From positions 1,590,001 through 1,654,000 of the forward strand of contig NZ_CP049017.1 in the NCBI RefSeq assembly GCF_014236795.1: 64,000 nucleotides of DNA, given 5' to 3'. The notes under the pieces are model-generated. The model ran no database searches, had not been told where the DNA came from, and saw only the letters and a list, made by a program, of their open reading frames with translations. Both the position numbers and the translations under genes were made by a program. This stretch comes from Xanthomonas theicola. Its GTDB lineage: Bacteria; Pseudomonadota; Gammaproteobacteria; Xanthomonadales; Xanthomonadaceae. Positions 10,131 to 18,641 of the stretch are shown piece after piece. Within the stretch, counting starts at the first letter, position 1. Every line of letters begins with the position of its first letter.

Positions 10131-10205
10131 CGGGACCGGGGACCGGGGACCAGCAGGGACCAGCAGTGACCAGGGACCGGGGACCGGGGACCGGGGACTC
10201 GGGAC
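10131..10205. repeat. GGGGACC-type tandem repeat upstream of mfd
   Basis: Short degenerate tandem units (GGGACCG / GGGACCAGCA / GGGACTC) fill most of the space between mfd and the GNAT gene. Slipped-strand variation is plausible. The repeats lie in the probable promoter region of mfd. Confidence 0.85.
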
Positions 10206-10260
10206 AAGCGCGGTGCGGCGAGTTGTGAGGCGTGGGCGCCTGGGAAGAGGCGTGTGGGCT

Positions 10261-10803
10261 TTAGTTGCCCAGTTCCAGCACCACGCGCACCAGCCCCGGC
10301 GTGTCCGGATGCGGCATCGGCTGGAAGCCCAGCGACTCGGCCAGTTGCAGCATCGGCAGGTTGCTTTCGAGCACGTCGCCGTACAGCCGGTCCAGGTACT
10401 TGCGCCGCGCCCACTTGACCAGCTTGCGCATCAACTGCCGGCCCAGGCCCTGGCCGGCGACGAAGCTGCTGACCAGGATCGCGTACTCGGCCTCGCGGGT
10501 ACCGGGGGTGATCGCCGCGCGCGCCACCGCTCCGACCACCGCTTCGCCCGGCGGCAGCGGTTCGGCCGCGACCAGGGTCAGCTCCGTCTTCGGCTTGGGG
10601 TGGGTCAGCCGCTGCGCCATGTCCTCGGTCAGTTCCTGCATCGCATGCAGGAAGCGCACGCGGATCTCGTCCGGCCCGAGCAGGCCGAACGCCCCCTGCA
10701 ACGGCGCGCTGTCCTCCGGCCGGATCGGCCGGATCAGCAACTCGCGTCCGCTGGGCAGGGTCACGTTTTCATGCCATGGAGGCATGCGGTTGCGGGTAGC
10801 CAT
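10261..10803 (-). CDS. GNAT family N-acetyltransferase
   Basis: Acetyl-CoA-dependent acyltransferase of 180 aa with a single GNAT domain. The acetyl-CoA binding motif is VAGQGLGRQLM (the Q-x-x-G-x-G/A type), and the later beta strand/helix LESNLPMLQLAESLGF is the usual GNAT motif B region. The N-terminal part (LPSGRELLIRPIRPEDSAPL) resembles the acetyltransferase domain of protein lysine acetyltransferases of the Pat/AcuA kind, but the CoA-ligase-like domain of those enzymes is absent, so the substrate is unknown. It is transcribed away from the decayed CDF/DUF1963 genes and towards mfd. Confidence 0.88.
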   Translation of the reverse strand: MATRNRMPPWHENVTLPSGRELLIRPIRPEDSAPLQGAFGLLGPDEIRVRFLHAMQELTEDMAQRLTHPKPKTELTLVAAEPLPPGEAVVGAVARAAITPGTREAEYAILVSSFVAGQGLGRQLMRKLVKWARRKYLDRLYGDVLESNLPMLQLAESLGFQPMPHPDTPGLVRVVLELGN

Positions 10804-10917
10804 GGCCGGATGATCCTCGAGGAAGCCTGGATTTTCGCATTACCCAGGGCGGATGCCGTGAACGCAGCGCTCACCGCGTTTGCCTGCCCATGCGGCGATT
10901 TTGAATGAGGATAGGCC

Positions 10918-11917
10918 ATGTCGGGCAGCGGCGATTCGCGGCGCGCCTTTTTTCGCGCTTGGCGCCAACCTGCCCATCGCCCTGGCCAAGGGCGCTGCCG
11001 CGTTGGCCACCGGCTTCGGCGCGATGCTCGCCGAGACCGTGCACACGCTGGCCGGCTGCGGCAATCAGCTGCTGCAGGCGCCGCTGCCGCCGGTCGCGCC
11101 GTCGCCCCGCCCGGCGCCGCGGCGCGGGTGCGGGTGGACGCGGTACTGGCGCCCTGCCGGCAACGATTGGATGCCACGCGCAAGCCGGAGGCGCAGTTGC
11201 GCTTGCAGCCGATGGCGCAGGACGATCGCCTGGCCAGCAAGGTTGGCGGGCGCCCGTATTGGACCGCGGACAAAGCGTACCTGCGCGACGCACGCGGCCA
11301 GCCGCTGACGCGGCTGGCGCAGGTCGACCCGGCGGAAATGCCGACGCTGCGCGGCTATCCCACGCAAGGCATCCTGCAGTTCTGCATCGGCAGCGACGAC
11401 TTCTATGGCACCCATTTGGATGACGGTAACGACCTGGCCGCATTGAGCGCGCAACGCAATTTACGCGTGGTGTGCTGGTCGCGGCCCGAGGCGTCGGCAC
11501 GGCAGGCCGAGCTGCCGTTGCCGGCCGGCGACACGCTGCCGTTCGATCCGGCGCATCCGCGGGCGATGCATTCCACTGTCGGCGAGCAGACCGTCGGCAG
11601 CAGCGACGTGCACGTCGAGCAGGCGCTGGGCCGGCTACTGGACGAGGCCGCCGCCTACGCCGCACGCTGCCGCAGGACGACGTGGACGAGGCGCTGTACG
11701 ACGCGTTGGATCGCAGCGGGCGCGAGCTCGGCGGCTACCGGAGTTCACCCAGGAGGATCCGCGCAAGCCGCAGGATGCGCAGGTCCTGCGGCTGCAGCTG
11801 GACAGCGACCAGGCGATGATGTGGGGCGACAGCGGCATCGCCGACTTCTTCATCGATCCGGCCGACCTGCACCGCGGCGATTTCAGCCCGGTCGCCTACA
11901 ACTGGGATTGCTATTGA
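10918..11917 (+). pseudogene. Decayed CDF cation transporter start joined to frameshifted DUF1963 (YwqG-like) gene
   Basis: ATG 10918 opens MSGSGDSRRA. After a run of T around 10948 the frame shifts to FFALGANLPIALAKGAAALA and MLAETVHTLAGCGNQLL, the N-terminus of a cation diffusion facilitator. Only about 45 residues remain. The sequence then passes into a YwqG/DUF1963-type protein: LASKVGGRPYWTADKAYLRD, EMPTLRGYPTQGILQFCIGS and DDFYGTHLDD in frame 1, then LPQDDVDEALYDALDRSGRE in frame 3, then WGDSGIADFFIDPADLHRGD in frame 2, ending at the TGA at 11915-11917. At least three frame breaks show that both genes are dead. Sequencing error is unlikely to explain all of them. Confidence 0.75.
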
Positions 11918-11938
11918 CTCTGCGCCGCGCGCACCGCT

Positions 11939-12847
11939 TCACTCCTCGCGTTTCAACCACTCCAGGCGCGTCGATGCGCCCGCTTCGCCCAGATGCGTCT
12001 TCAGCGCCGGCAGCGCGCTCGCCAGCACCTGCTCGAACTGCCACGGCGGATTCAGCAGCAGCATGCCGCTGCCGTTGAGCCGCAGCGGCGAATCGTCGGG
12101 GCGCACCTGCAGCTCGGCCAGCAGCACCGCCTTCGCCGGCATCGCCGCGGCCTTGCGGAAGAACGGTTGCAGGCTGCGCCGCTGCTTGATCGGGTACCAC
12201 ACCGCGCACATCGCCTGCGGCCAGCGGCTCAGGGTCTCGCGCAGGGCCGCGGCGACCAGCGGATACTCGGCGTCCTGCGCCGCGTAGGGCGGATCGATCA
12301 GGACCACGCCGCGGCCGATCCTGGCCGCGCCGGACTTCGGCGGCACGAATGCCTTGATCGCCGCATAGCCGTCGCCGGCATGCACCTGCACGCGGCGGTC
12401 GTGGGCGAACAGCGCGCTCAGCTCGGCCGCCTCCTCGGCCTGCAGTTCGCAGGCGGCGAGCCGGTCCTGCCCGCGCATCGCCTGGGCGACCAGCAACGGC
12501 GAACCAGGGTAGTGATTCAATTGAATCCCCGCACATGGACGAGCGGGCTTTTGCGAGGGACTCGCATCTTTCGCGCCGACCGGATTGTCGGCCTGCACCG
12601 CGCGCAGGTAGCGCTCCAGCACCTCGGGCAAGGTGGGTTGGCCCATCAGCTTCAGCACCCCGGCCGCGGCCTCGCCGGTCTTGCGCGCCTGGCTGGCGGC
12701 GAGCAGATAGCGGCCGCGCCCGGCATGGGTATCGAGCACGAAGAACGGACTGTCCTTGCGCTTGAGCGCATCGATCAGCGCGAGCAGCACGGTGTGCTTG
12801 AGCGCGTCGGCATGGTTGCCGGCGTGGTAGACGTGGCGATAGTTCAT
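11939..12847 (-). CDS. rlmJ: 23S rRNA (adenine-2030-N6)-methyltransferase RlmJ
   Basis: Methylates A2030 of 23S rRNA using SAM; 302 aa. Recognised from the N-terminus MNYRHVYHAGNHADALKHTV, the SAM loop FVLDTHAGRGRYLLA and the catalytic DPPYAAQDAEY motif (the DPPY of N6-adenine methyltransferases). The reading frame is open a further 111 codons upstream, but the family starts at MNYRH, so ATG 12847 was chosen. Compared with E. coli RlmJ (280 aa), residues about 90-112 carry an extra low-similarity stretch (GAKDASPSQKPARPCAGIQL) just before HYPGSPLLVA. That stretch looks like an in-frame insertion of repeat DNA, since its DNA contains an inverted CCCGC/GCGGG pair. Confidence 0.93.
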   Translation of the reverse strand: MNYRHVYHAGNHADALKHTVLLALIDALKRKDSPFFVLDTHAGRGRYLLAASQARKTGEAAAGVLKLMGQPTLPEVLERYLRAVQADNPVGAKDASPSQKPARPCAGIQLNHYPGSPLLVAQAMRGQDRLAACELQAEEAAELSALFAHDRRVQVHAGDGYAAIKAFVPPKSGAARIGRGVVLIDPPYAAQDAEYPLVAAALRETLSRWPQAMCAVWYPIKQRRSLQPFFRKAAAMPAKAVLLAELQVRPDDSPLRLNGSGMLLLNPPWQFEQVLASALPALKTHLGEAGASTRLEWLKREE

Positions 12848-12916
12848 CGGCGCAGTGTACGGGGCGCCGCGCCGCGCAGCCATGCGCCGGACGCTGCGTG
12901 GTGCTAGCGTAGGCGG

Positions 12917-13377
12917 ATGCCGCACCTGTCCTTCATGTGCTGCTTGTCGTCCCGGTGCGTCGTGTGCCCCGGCGCCGTGCCGCGCCTGCCGCTTGCTCGT
13001 CGCGGCGTCGTTGGCGGGCATGTCGGCTGCCTGCGTCGCCGGCAGCGGGCGTTGGACCTCGGCCAGGGGCGACGTGGAGCGGCGCAGCGGCGATCGGCGG
13101 GTGGCCAAGCGCGTCTTCGGCCCGGCCGTGTGCACCACCGGGACTTCCACGTACCCGTTCTGGGCGGGCGCAAGCCGCAAGCGCTGCCTGGATGCGTGCC
13201 CGCTGCCGGCGCAGGGCGCGGCCTACGCCGCCGGCAGCGCGGTGCGCATCGCGGCCGTCAAGGACCGCGGAATGGTGGATGCCTCCGACCCTGGTCCTGC
13301 TCGAATCGGCCGCCTGGCGCGGTGTCGTGGCCGCCGCCGGGGAGATGGCGAAGCGGGTGTTCGTCCACCAGCAGTGA
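12917..13377 (+). pseudogene. Possible decayed gene of unknown family
   Basis: This stretch of nearly 600 bases between rlmJ and the IS element has protein-like patches on the plus strand in different frames: LLVAASLAGMSAACVAGSGR then VAKRVFGPAVCTTGTSTYPF in one frame, and LVLLESAAWRGVVAAAGEMA ending at the TGA at 13375-13377 in another. The first resembles a lipoprotein or secreted N-terminus, but no family is recognised. At least one frameshift is needed to join the parts. It may equally be non-coding GC-rich DNA. Confidence 0.3.
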
Positions 13378-13446
13378 GTGTTCGCCGCACCGGACTGTCC
13401 GCGGTGGCGGGCGCGGCGTAGAGTGGCCGCGATCAGATTCCCTTAA

Positions 13447-14608
13447 GGATGGTCTGAACAACTCCCTCTGATCCTGCGACAATCGTACAAAGCCCAACAG
13501 GACAACGACGATGCAATTGTCTTTCGGCGACGCGGAGTACAACGGCAAGCGCAAGCAGACGCGGCGCGAAAGGTTGCTGGCCGAGATGGATCAGGTGGTG
13601 CCGTGGAAAGACCTGCTGGCGCTGATCGCGCCGCACTATCCGAAGTCGGGCCATCCGGGCCGTCAGCCGTACCCGCTGGAGACAATGCTGCGCATCCACT
13701 TTCTGCAGCAGTGGTACGCACTGAGCGACCCGGGCGCGGAAGAAGCCTTGTACGACACGGCGTCGATGCGCCGTTTCGCCAGGATCGGCGGGTTGGATGA
13801 GGTGCCGGACGAGACCACGATCCTCAACTTCCGCCGGTTGCTGGAGACGCACGATCTGGCGCGCACGCTGTTCAACCGGGTCAACGCGCACCTATCGCGC
13901 AAGGGCCAGAGCCTGCGCGGCGGCACCATCGTGGACGCCACGATCATTGCCGCGCCCAGCTCGACCAAGAACAAGAACGGCGAGCGCGACCCGGAAATGC
14001 ACCAGACCAAGAAGGGCAATCAGTACTACTTCGGGATGAAAGCGCACATCGGCGTGGACGATGAGTCCGGGCTGGTGCACCACTTGGAATGCACGGCGGC
14101 CAACGCCGCAGATATCACCCAGGCGCACAAGCTGCTGCACGGCAAGGAAGACACGGTATGCGGCGACAGCGGCTACACCGGGCTGGCCAAGCGCGAGGAG
14201 ATGGCGAGCAAGCGCAAGCTGCGCTATCTGATCGCGGAGAAGCCCTCGAAGCTGAAGCAGATCAAGAGCAAGCGCGAATTGAAGTGGGCACAGCGCTGGG
14301 AGCACGCCAAGGCCAGCCTGAGGGCGAAGGTGGAGCATCCGTTCCGGGTGATCAAGCGCCAGTTTGGCTACGTCAAGGTGCGCTATCGCGGCCTGGCGAA
14401 GAACACGGCGCAAGTGCTGACGCTGTTTGCGCTGTCGAACCTGTGGCTGAAGCGAAAGCAGTTGCTGCCTGTCGTGGGGAGGGTGTGCCTGTAATCCGGG
14501 AAATACCCCGGAAATGCGCCGGAAACGGCGAAAAACCGAGGGTCTGAGCGCCGTGGGCGTGGTCGATATGGCTTGCCTCATCCTCCGACCGCGTTGATCA
14601 GACTATCC
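13447..14608 (+). mobile_element. IS5-family element, copy 1 (1162 bp, TTAA target duplication)
   Basis: Complete element. Its ends are imperfect inverted repeats: GGATGGTCTGAACAAC at the left and, reading inward from the right, GGATAGTCTGATCAAC. It is flanked by a 4-base duplication TTAA (13443-13446 and 14609-14612), fitting the YTAR target of IS5-group elements. Two further copies occur at 37717-38878 and, inverted, at 41337-42498, with identical transposases, so movement was recent. The right end sits only 27 bases before the response-regulator start. Confidence 0.93.
13511..14494 (+). CDS. IS5-family transposase (copy 1)
   Basis: DDE transposase of 327 aa, full length for the IS5 group. 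The N-terminal DUF772-type domain includes PYPLETMLRIHFLQQWYALS. The catalytic core shows the first Asp in GGTIVDATIIAAPSS, the second in GDSGYTG, and the Glu-containing helix near EHPFRVIKRQFGYVKVRY (the Y-(2)-R-(3)-E-(6)-K region). The ATG at 13511 is preceded by AGGACAACGACG. Identical proteins are encoded by the other two copies in this window. Confidence 0.95.
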   Translation: MQLSFGDAEYNGKRKQTRRERLLAEMDQVVPWKDLLALIAPHYPKSGHPGRQPYPLETMLRIHFLQQWYALSDPGAEEALYDTASMRRFARIGGLDEVPDETTILNFRRLLETHDLARTLFNRVNAHLSRKGQSLRGGTIVDATIIAAPSSTKNKNGERDPEMHQTKKGNQYYFGMKAHIGVDDESGLVHHLECTAANAADITQAHKLLHGKEDTVCGDSGYTGLAKREEMASKRKLRYLIAEKPSKLKQIKSKRELKWAQRWEHAKASLRAKVEHPFRVIKRQFGYVKVRYRGLAKNTAQVLTLFALSNLWLKRKQLLPVVGRVCL

Positions 14609-14635
14609 TTAAGCCTTGTCGGCTAGCGTTCCCCG

Positions 14636-15298
14636 ATGCGCATCCTGCTGGTAGAAGACGATCCCTCGCTCGGCGACACGCTGCGCGCCTGGCTCAAGCT
14701 GGACGGCTACACCGTGGACTGGTTGACCCGCGGCGACGCGGCGCGTGCCGCGCTGCAGGCGCAGGCCTACCAATGCGTGCTGCTGGACCGCGGCTTGCCC
14801 GGACTCGACGGCGATACGCTGCTGCGCACGCTGCGCGCGGCGCGGCTGACCACGCCGGTGTTGATGATCACGGCGCGCGACGCGCTGGAGGACCGGGTGC
14901 AGGGCCTGGACCTGGGCGCCGACGACTATCTGGTCAAGCCGTTCGACCTGGAAGAGCTGTCCGCGCGCATCCGCTCGGCGTTGCGCCGCAGCAACGGCAA
15001 CGCCAGCGTGGTGTTGTGCCACGGCGAGGTGCAGCTGGACCCGGTCGCCAAGCGGGTCACCCGCGGCGGCGCGGCGGTGGCCCTGACCGCGCGCGAGTAC
15101 GCGGTCCTGCACGCGCTGCTGGCGCGCAAGGGGCATATCGTCGGCCGCGACCAACTCGAGGATGCGCTGTACGGCTGGGGCGAGGAAGTGGAGAGCAACG
15201 CGATCGAGGTGCACATCTCGCATCTGCGCAAGAAGCTGGGCAGCGACTTGATCAGCACGATCCGGCGCCAGGGCTACTGCCTGGGAGCGCAGGGGTGA
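14636..15298 (+). CDS. OmpR-family response regulator (QseB/PmrA-like)
   Basis: DNA-binding response regulator of 220 aa. The receiver domain has the acidic pocket VEDD (residues 7-9), phospho-acceptor Asp51 in LLDRGLPG, the Thr/Ser position MITARDAL, and Lys in VKPFDLEEL. The C-terminal winged helix ends VHISHLRKKLGSDLISTIRR, typical of OmpR/PhoB members. Its stop overlaps the kinase start (GTGA). The pair is followed by a YgiW-type gene, as ygiX-ygiY (qseBC) stand next to ygiW in E. coli, hence the QseB-like call. An IS5 copy ends 27 bases upstream, so the native promoter has been displaced. Confidence 0.93.
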   Translation: MRILLVEDDPSLGDTLRAWLKLDGYTVDWLTRGDAARAALQAQAYQCVLLDRGLPGLDGDTLLRTLRAARLTTPVLMITARDALEDRVQGLDLGADDYLVKPFDLEELSARIRSALRRSNGNASVVLCHGEVQLDPVAKRVTRGGAAVALTAREYAVLHALLARKGHIVGRDQLEDALYGWGEEVESNAIEVHISHLRKKLGSDLISTIRRQGYCLGAQG

Positions 15299-16731
15299 AC
15301 GGGCGGCGCCGCGACCGTGCGTCGGACGCGGCCGACCCGCGCTATTCGTTGCGCCGGCGGCTGATCGCCACCACGCTGGGCTCGAGCATCGTGTGCTGGC
15401 TGGTCAGCCTGGGCATCATCGTCGGCGTGGCCTGGAGCGAGGCCAGCGACGTGTTCGACGAGGCGCTGGAAGAAGGCGCGCGCCTGGTCGCGACCTTCGG
15501 CCCGGGCCTGTTGCACGGCGCGGCGCAGTCCGCGGACGGCGATCGCGCGGCGGACGCCGGCGGCGGGGTGCGCCTGTACTATCAGATCGTCGACCGCCAC
15601 GGTACGGTGCTGCGCCGCTCGCCGGACGTTCCCGTGCAGCCGTTCGTGCCGCCGCAACAGGTGCACGGCGACGACGCGACCAGCACCGTGCGCCGCGCGC
15701 GGCGGTTGTGGCGGGTGCACGTGCTGCACGCCCGCGCGCAGGGTATCTACGTGCAGGTCGCGCAGCCGCTGGAAAAGCGCACCGAACTGCTCGGGGACAT
15801 GGCCGAGAATCTGGTGTGGCCGGCGCTGGCGCTGCTGGCGCTGCTGGCCGCGCTCAACTGGTGGGTGATCCGCCGCCAGCTGCGGCCGCTGGAGCGCCTG
15901 GCCGAGGACATCGGCCGGCAGTCGCCGCAGGATATGAAGGAGCTGTCGGCGGCCGGCCAGGCCGACGAATTGCGCCCGATCGTGCAGGCGCTCAACGGCG
16001 TGCTCGCCCGGCTGGGCGAGGCGCTGCAGTCCGAACGCCGCTTCACCGCCGATGCGGCGCACGAGCTGCGCACGCCGCTGGCGGGCCTGCGCATGAAGAT
16101 CCAGTTGCTGCAGCGCCGCCACGCGGCGGCGCTGGATCCCGCGCAGCGCCAGGATCTGGCGCTGTTGCGCGGCGACGTGGACCGTGCCACCGCGCTGGTG
16201 GACAACCTGCTGATGCTGGCCCGGCTGGATCCGCAGCGCCCCGGCAGCCTGCCCTGCGAGTGGGTGGCGTTGCCGGCGTTGGTCGATGCGGCGCTGGCCG
16301 ACGTCGCCGCCGCGGCGGCGGCCAAGCGCATCGGCCTGCATGCGGCGGTCGGCGCCGACACGGTCTGGGCGCATGGCTCGTTGTTGCGCAGCGTGCTGCG
16401 CAACCTGCTCGACAACGCGGTGCGCTACGGCAGGGTGGAGGGTCAGGTGCGCATCCACGCCAGCCAGATGCGCAGTGCCGCCGGCGCTGTCGCCGCGGTG
16501 CACATCGTGGTCCGCGACGACGGCCCCGGCGTGGCGCCGGGCGACCTGCCCCGGCTCACCCAGCGCTTCTTCCGCGTGCTCGGCAACGCCGGGCAGGGCA
16601 GCGGACTGGGCCTGTCGCTGGTGGAGCGCATCGTCGCCCTGCACGGCGGGCAACTGCGGTTCGCCTGCGGCGGCGAGGGCACCGGCCTGTCGGTATGGAT
16701 CGAACTGCCGCAGCGCAGGGCGCCTGCCTGA
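15295..16731 (+). CDS. Sensor histidine kinase (QseC/PmrB-like)
   Basis: Membrane sensor kinase of 478 aa that should phosphorylate the overlapping response regulator. The start is GTG 15295, sharing bases with the regulator's TGA. Membrane segments lie at about residues 28-50 and 170-190, with a periplasmic domain of roughly 120 residues between them. The linker leads to the dimerisation helix with His256 in FTADAAHELRTPLAGLR. The ATPase domain shows NLLDNAVRYG (N box), DDGPGV (G1) and GSGLGLSLV (G2). The signal is unknown. Adjacency to YgiW suggests a cation, peptide or oxidative stress response, which is inference from the E. coli neighbourhood. Confidence 0.92.
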   Translation: MNGRRRDRASDAADPRYSLRRRLIATTLGSSIVCWLVSLGIIVGVAWSEASDVFDEALEEGARLVATFGPGLLHGAAQSADGDRAADAGGGVRLYYQIVDRHGTVLRRSPDVPVQPFVPPQQVHGDDATSTVRRARRLWRVHVLHARAQGIYVQVAQPLEKRTELLGDMAENLVWPALALLALLAALNWWVIRRQLRPLERLAEDIGRQSPQDMKELSAAGQADELRPIVQALNGVLARLGEALQSERRFTADAAHELRTPLAGLRMKIQLLQRRHAAALDPAQRQDLALLRGDVDRATALVDNLLMLARLDPQRPGSLPCEWVALPALVDAALADVAAAAAAKRIGLHAAVGADTVWAHGSLLRSVLRNLLDNAVRYGRVEGQVRIHASQMRSAAGAVAAVHIVVRDDGPGVAPGDLPRLTQRFFRVLGNAGQGSGLGLSLVERIVALHGGQLRFACGGEGTGLSVWIELPQRRAPA

Positions 16732-16825
16732 ATCGCGGGCGCCTGGCATCAGATCCACTTCAGGTTCGGGCGTTCCAATGGCGTCCATGGCGATCGGCCA
16801 TGATCTCGAACCGAAGGAGCACTCC

Positions 16826-17185
16826 ATGCGCAAGACCATTCTCTCCACCCTCGCCGTCACCGCTCTGGCGGTTCTCGCCGCGGGCCAGGCCGCCGCCCAG
16901 TACACCGGGCCCAACAGCGTGCCGGTGACGACGGTCAAGCAACTGCTGGACCAGGGCAAGGACGAACAACCGGTGGTGCTGCGCGGGCGCATCGTCTCCC
17001 ACGACGGCGGCGACCGTTACACCTTCCGCGACGCGACCGGCAGCATGAAGGTCGAAATCGATGCGCACCGGCTGCCGGCCGGGCGTTCGTTCGACGACAG
17101 GGCCGAGGTCGAACTGCTGGGCGAATTCGACAAGGGCTTGCGTTCCGCCGAAGTCGAGGTGGACGAAGTGCGCTTCCTGCGCTGA
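16826..17185 (+). CDS. YgiW/YdeI-family periplasmic OB-fold (BOF) stress protein
   Basis: Exported protein of 119 aa. The signal peptide MRKTILSTLAVTALAVLAAG leads to cleavage after AAAQ. The mature part is a bacterial OB-fold: the family signature runs from VTTVKQLLDQGKDEQPVVLR to YTFRDATGSMKVEID and ends VEVDEVRFL. The start ATG 16826 has AAGGAG six bases upstream. It is located 94 bases after the histidine kinase on the same strand; in enterics ygiW is a target or neighbour of qseBC, so this trio probably forms one stress-response unit. Confidence 0.9.
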   Translation: MRKTILSTLAVTALAVLAAGQAAAQYTGPNSVPVTTVKQLLDQGKDEQPVVLRGRIVSHDGGDRYTFRDATGSMKVEIDAHRLPAGRSFDDRAEVELLGEFDKGLRSAEVEVDEVRFLR

Positions 17186-17275
17186 TGCCGCGGCCGCTGC
17201 CTTGCGGCCGGTGCCGAGCGCCTCGCGTCATCGGCCCGCGCGGTGCGAGGCGCCGCAGCGCCCGCCGCTTCGCCC

Positions 17276-17353
17276 GTCGCGGTTGAAACCGCTTCTACAG
17301 GGCATGCAGGAGTCGGCCGGGTTCCCTGCGGGAGGGGCTTCAGCCCCGACAGG
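17276..17353. repeat. REP-like inverted pair
   Basis: Two facing copies of the Xanthomonadaceae REP-type palindrome: GTCGCGGTTGAAACCGCTTC on the left and GCGGGAGGGGCTTCAGCCCC on the right. Similar units appear at 45047-45137. The pair lies in a 265-base gap after the YgiW gene that otherwise shows no gene, and may stabilise the transcript end. Confidence 0.75.
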
Positions 17354-17450
17354 GTCGGTCTCAGCCGGGACCAGGATGATGGCAAGGAACACCGGCCAGG
17401 CGCTCGCCAAGCCGGCCGCGCGATGGGCACGCCCGCGGTAGAGTCCACGG

Positions 17451-18044
17451 ATGGACGCTCCGCATCCAGCGCCTGCGCCTGCGCGATGCGCAGATCGCCC
17501 CGTTCCTGGACACAGTGGCGCCGCTGCGCATCGCGGTGTTCTGCGACTGGCCCTACCTGTAAGCCGGCGACCTGGACTACGAGCGCGATCACCTGTCCGC
17601 CACGCCGCTTCGCCCGGCAGCGTGCTCGTGCTGGCGCGATGGGTGGTGGGCGCTTGCACCGGGCTGCCGCTCGGCGACGCCGCCGAGGCGTTCGGCGCGG
17701 CCTTGGCCGGCAGCGCCATCGCGGTCGCGGACGTGTTCTATTTCGGTGAATCGGTCCTGCTGCCGGAGTATCGCGGGCGCGGCGTCGGCAATGCCTTCTT
17801 CGATCATCGCAAGGCGCATGCGCGCGCTCGGCGCTTCCGCCCGGCCGCGTTCTGCACGGTCGACCGCGATCCCGGCGATCCGCGGCGCCCGCCCGGCGAC
17901 CGCGGCAACGACCGCTTCTGGCGCAAGCGCGGCTACCGGCCGCAGCCGTCGCTGCGCATGCAGTTGCCGTGGGACGAGCTTGAACGCGGCCAGCTCATGC
18001 ATACCTTGAGTTTCTGGACCCGGCCGCTGGAGCCCGCCGCATGA
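17451..18044 (+). pseudogene. GNAT acetyltransferase pseudogene
   Basis: Homology to a GNAT protein is spread over two frames. After ATG 17451 the true sequence continues in another frame (QRLRLRDAQIAPFLDTVAPL then AVFCDWPYL followed by an in-frame TAA at about 17560). It then returns to the first frame for SPGSVLVLAR, VADVFYFGESVLLPEYRGRG (acetyl-CoA site region) and ERGQLMHTLSFWTRPLEPAA. A stop plus frameshifts mean it is inactive. Its TGA overlaps the ATG of the nitrilase fragment, indicating a former two-gene operon. Confidence 0.8.
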
Positions 18045-18286
18045 AGATCGCCGTCGCCAAGCACCCGGTCGGCGCGCCGATCGATTTCGCCGCCTTCGCC
18101 GACAAGCAGGCGGCCTTGATCGGCCAGGCCGCGCCGGCCGGCGCGCAGCTCGCGGGGTTGCCCGAGTACCTGTCGCTGGAACTGGCCGCGACCTTCGCCG
18201 CGGCCGCGTCCGCGAGCCTGCCCACATCGCTGGCGGCGGTCCAGGCGCTGCATCCGCAATACCTGGTGCTGTTCGCAGTGAATCGC
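18041..18286 (+). pseudogene. Carbon-nitrogen hydrolase (nitrilase family), N-terminal fragment
   Basis: ATG 18041 begins MKIAVAKHPVGAPIDFAAFA, then GAQLAGLPEYLSLELAATF, the first strand and catalytic-Glu region (LPEY) of nitrilase/omega-amidase family enzymes. After about 80 residues (ALHPQYLVLFA) homology stops and IS-derived sequence begins. The Lys and Cys of the catalytic triad are lost, so it is non-functional. The truncation, the IS remnant and the virD4 scrap that follow point to one deletion event. Confidence 0.8.
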
Positions 18287-18289
18287 CCT

Positions 18290-18630
18290 GGGATTGAACT
18301 GACCCCCGGACCGCGCGCCATCGCCTGCCGGATCCGGCCCACGGCCCTGGCCCAGCCGACCCCCTGCTCGATCAACTTGCCCTTGCGCCGGGAGCGCGCA
18401 TGGCCCTCGCTGGCCGCCACCGCGTCTGCCGCCGCCGAACGCCGGCCTGACGTGTTCTGCGCCACATGCGGCACGAGCTTCGGTTCGTCCAGCGCCTGGA
18501 TGAGCGCGGCTGCGTCATCGCCCTTGTCCGCTCCCCGCGTCAGCACCGCCCCCGGCGCTGCCGCCTGCCCAGCATCGGCGATCATCGCCTTGGCCGCCTC
18601 GCGTTCAGCGTCCCCATCGGCCCGCCTCGC
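18290..18630 (-). pseudogene. IS5-family transposase remnant (C-terminal part)
   Basis: The minus strand encodes AREAAKAMIADAG-like sequence followed by LTRGADKGDDAAALIQALDE, PHVAQNTSGRRSAAADAV and GKLIEQGVGWARAVGRIRQA. This is the second half of a different IS5-family transposase from the 327-aa one, including the DKG(Y/D)D region and the C-terminal E motif area. The N-terminal half and both element ends are missing. It is lodged exactly between the truncated nitrilase gene and the truncated virD4, consistent with an IS-mediated deletion. Confidence 0.75.
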
Positions 18631-18641
18631 CCGCGCATTGG

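Noticed and set aside
10131..10205. Possible CRISPR-like array
   Set aside because: Units are only 7-10 bp with no unique spacers; it is a simple tandem repeat.
2503..10228. Very long plus-strand open frames (over 1000 codons) opposite cheA and mfd
   Set aside because: They are antisense shadows of GC-rich genes: composition is His/Gln/Arg/Ala-rich, there are no domains, and the opposite strand has complete known proteins.
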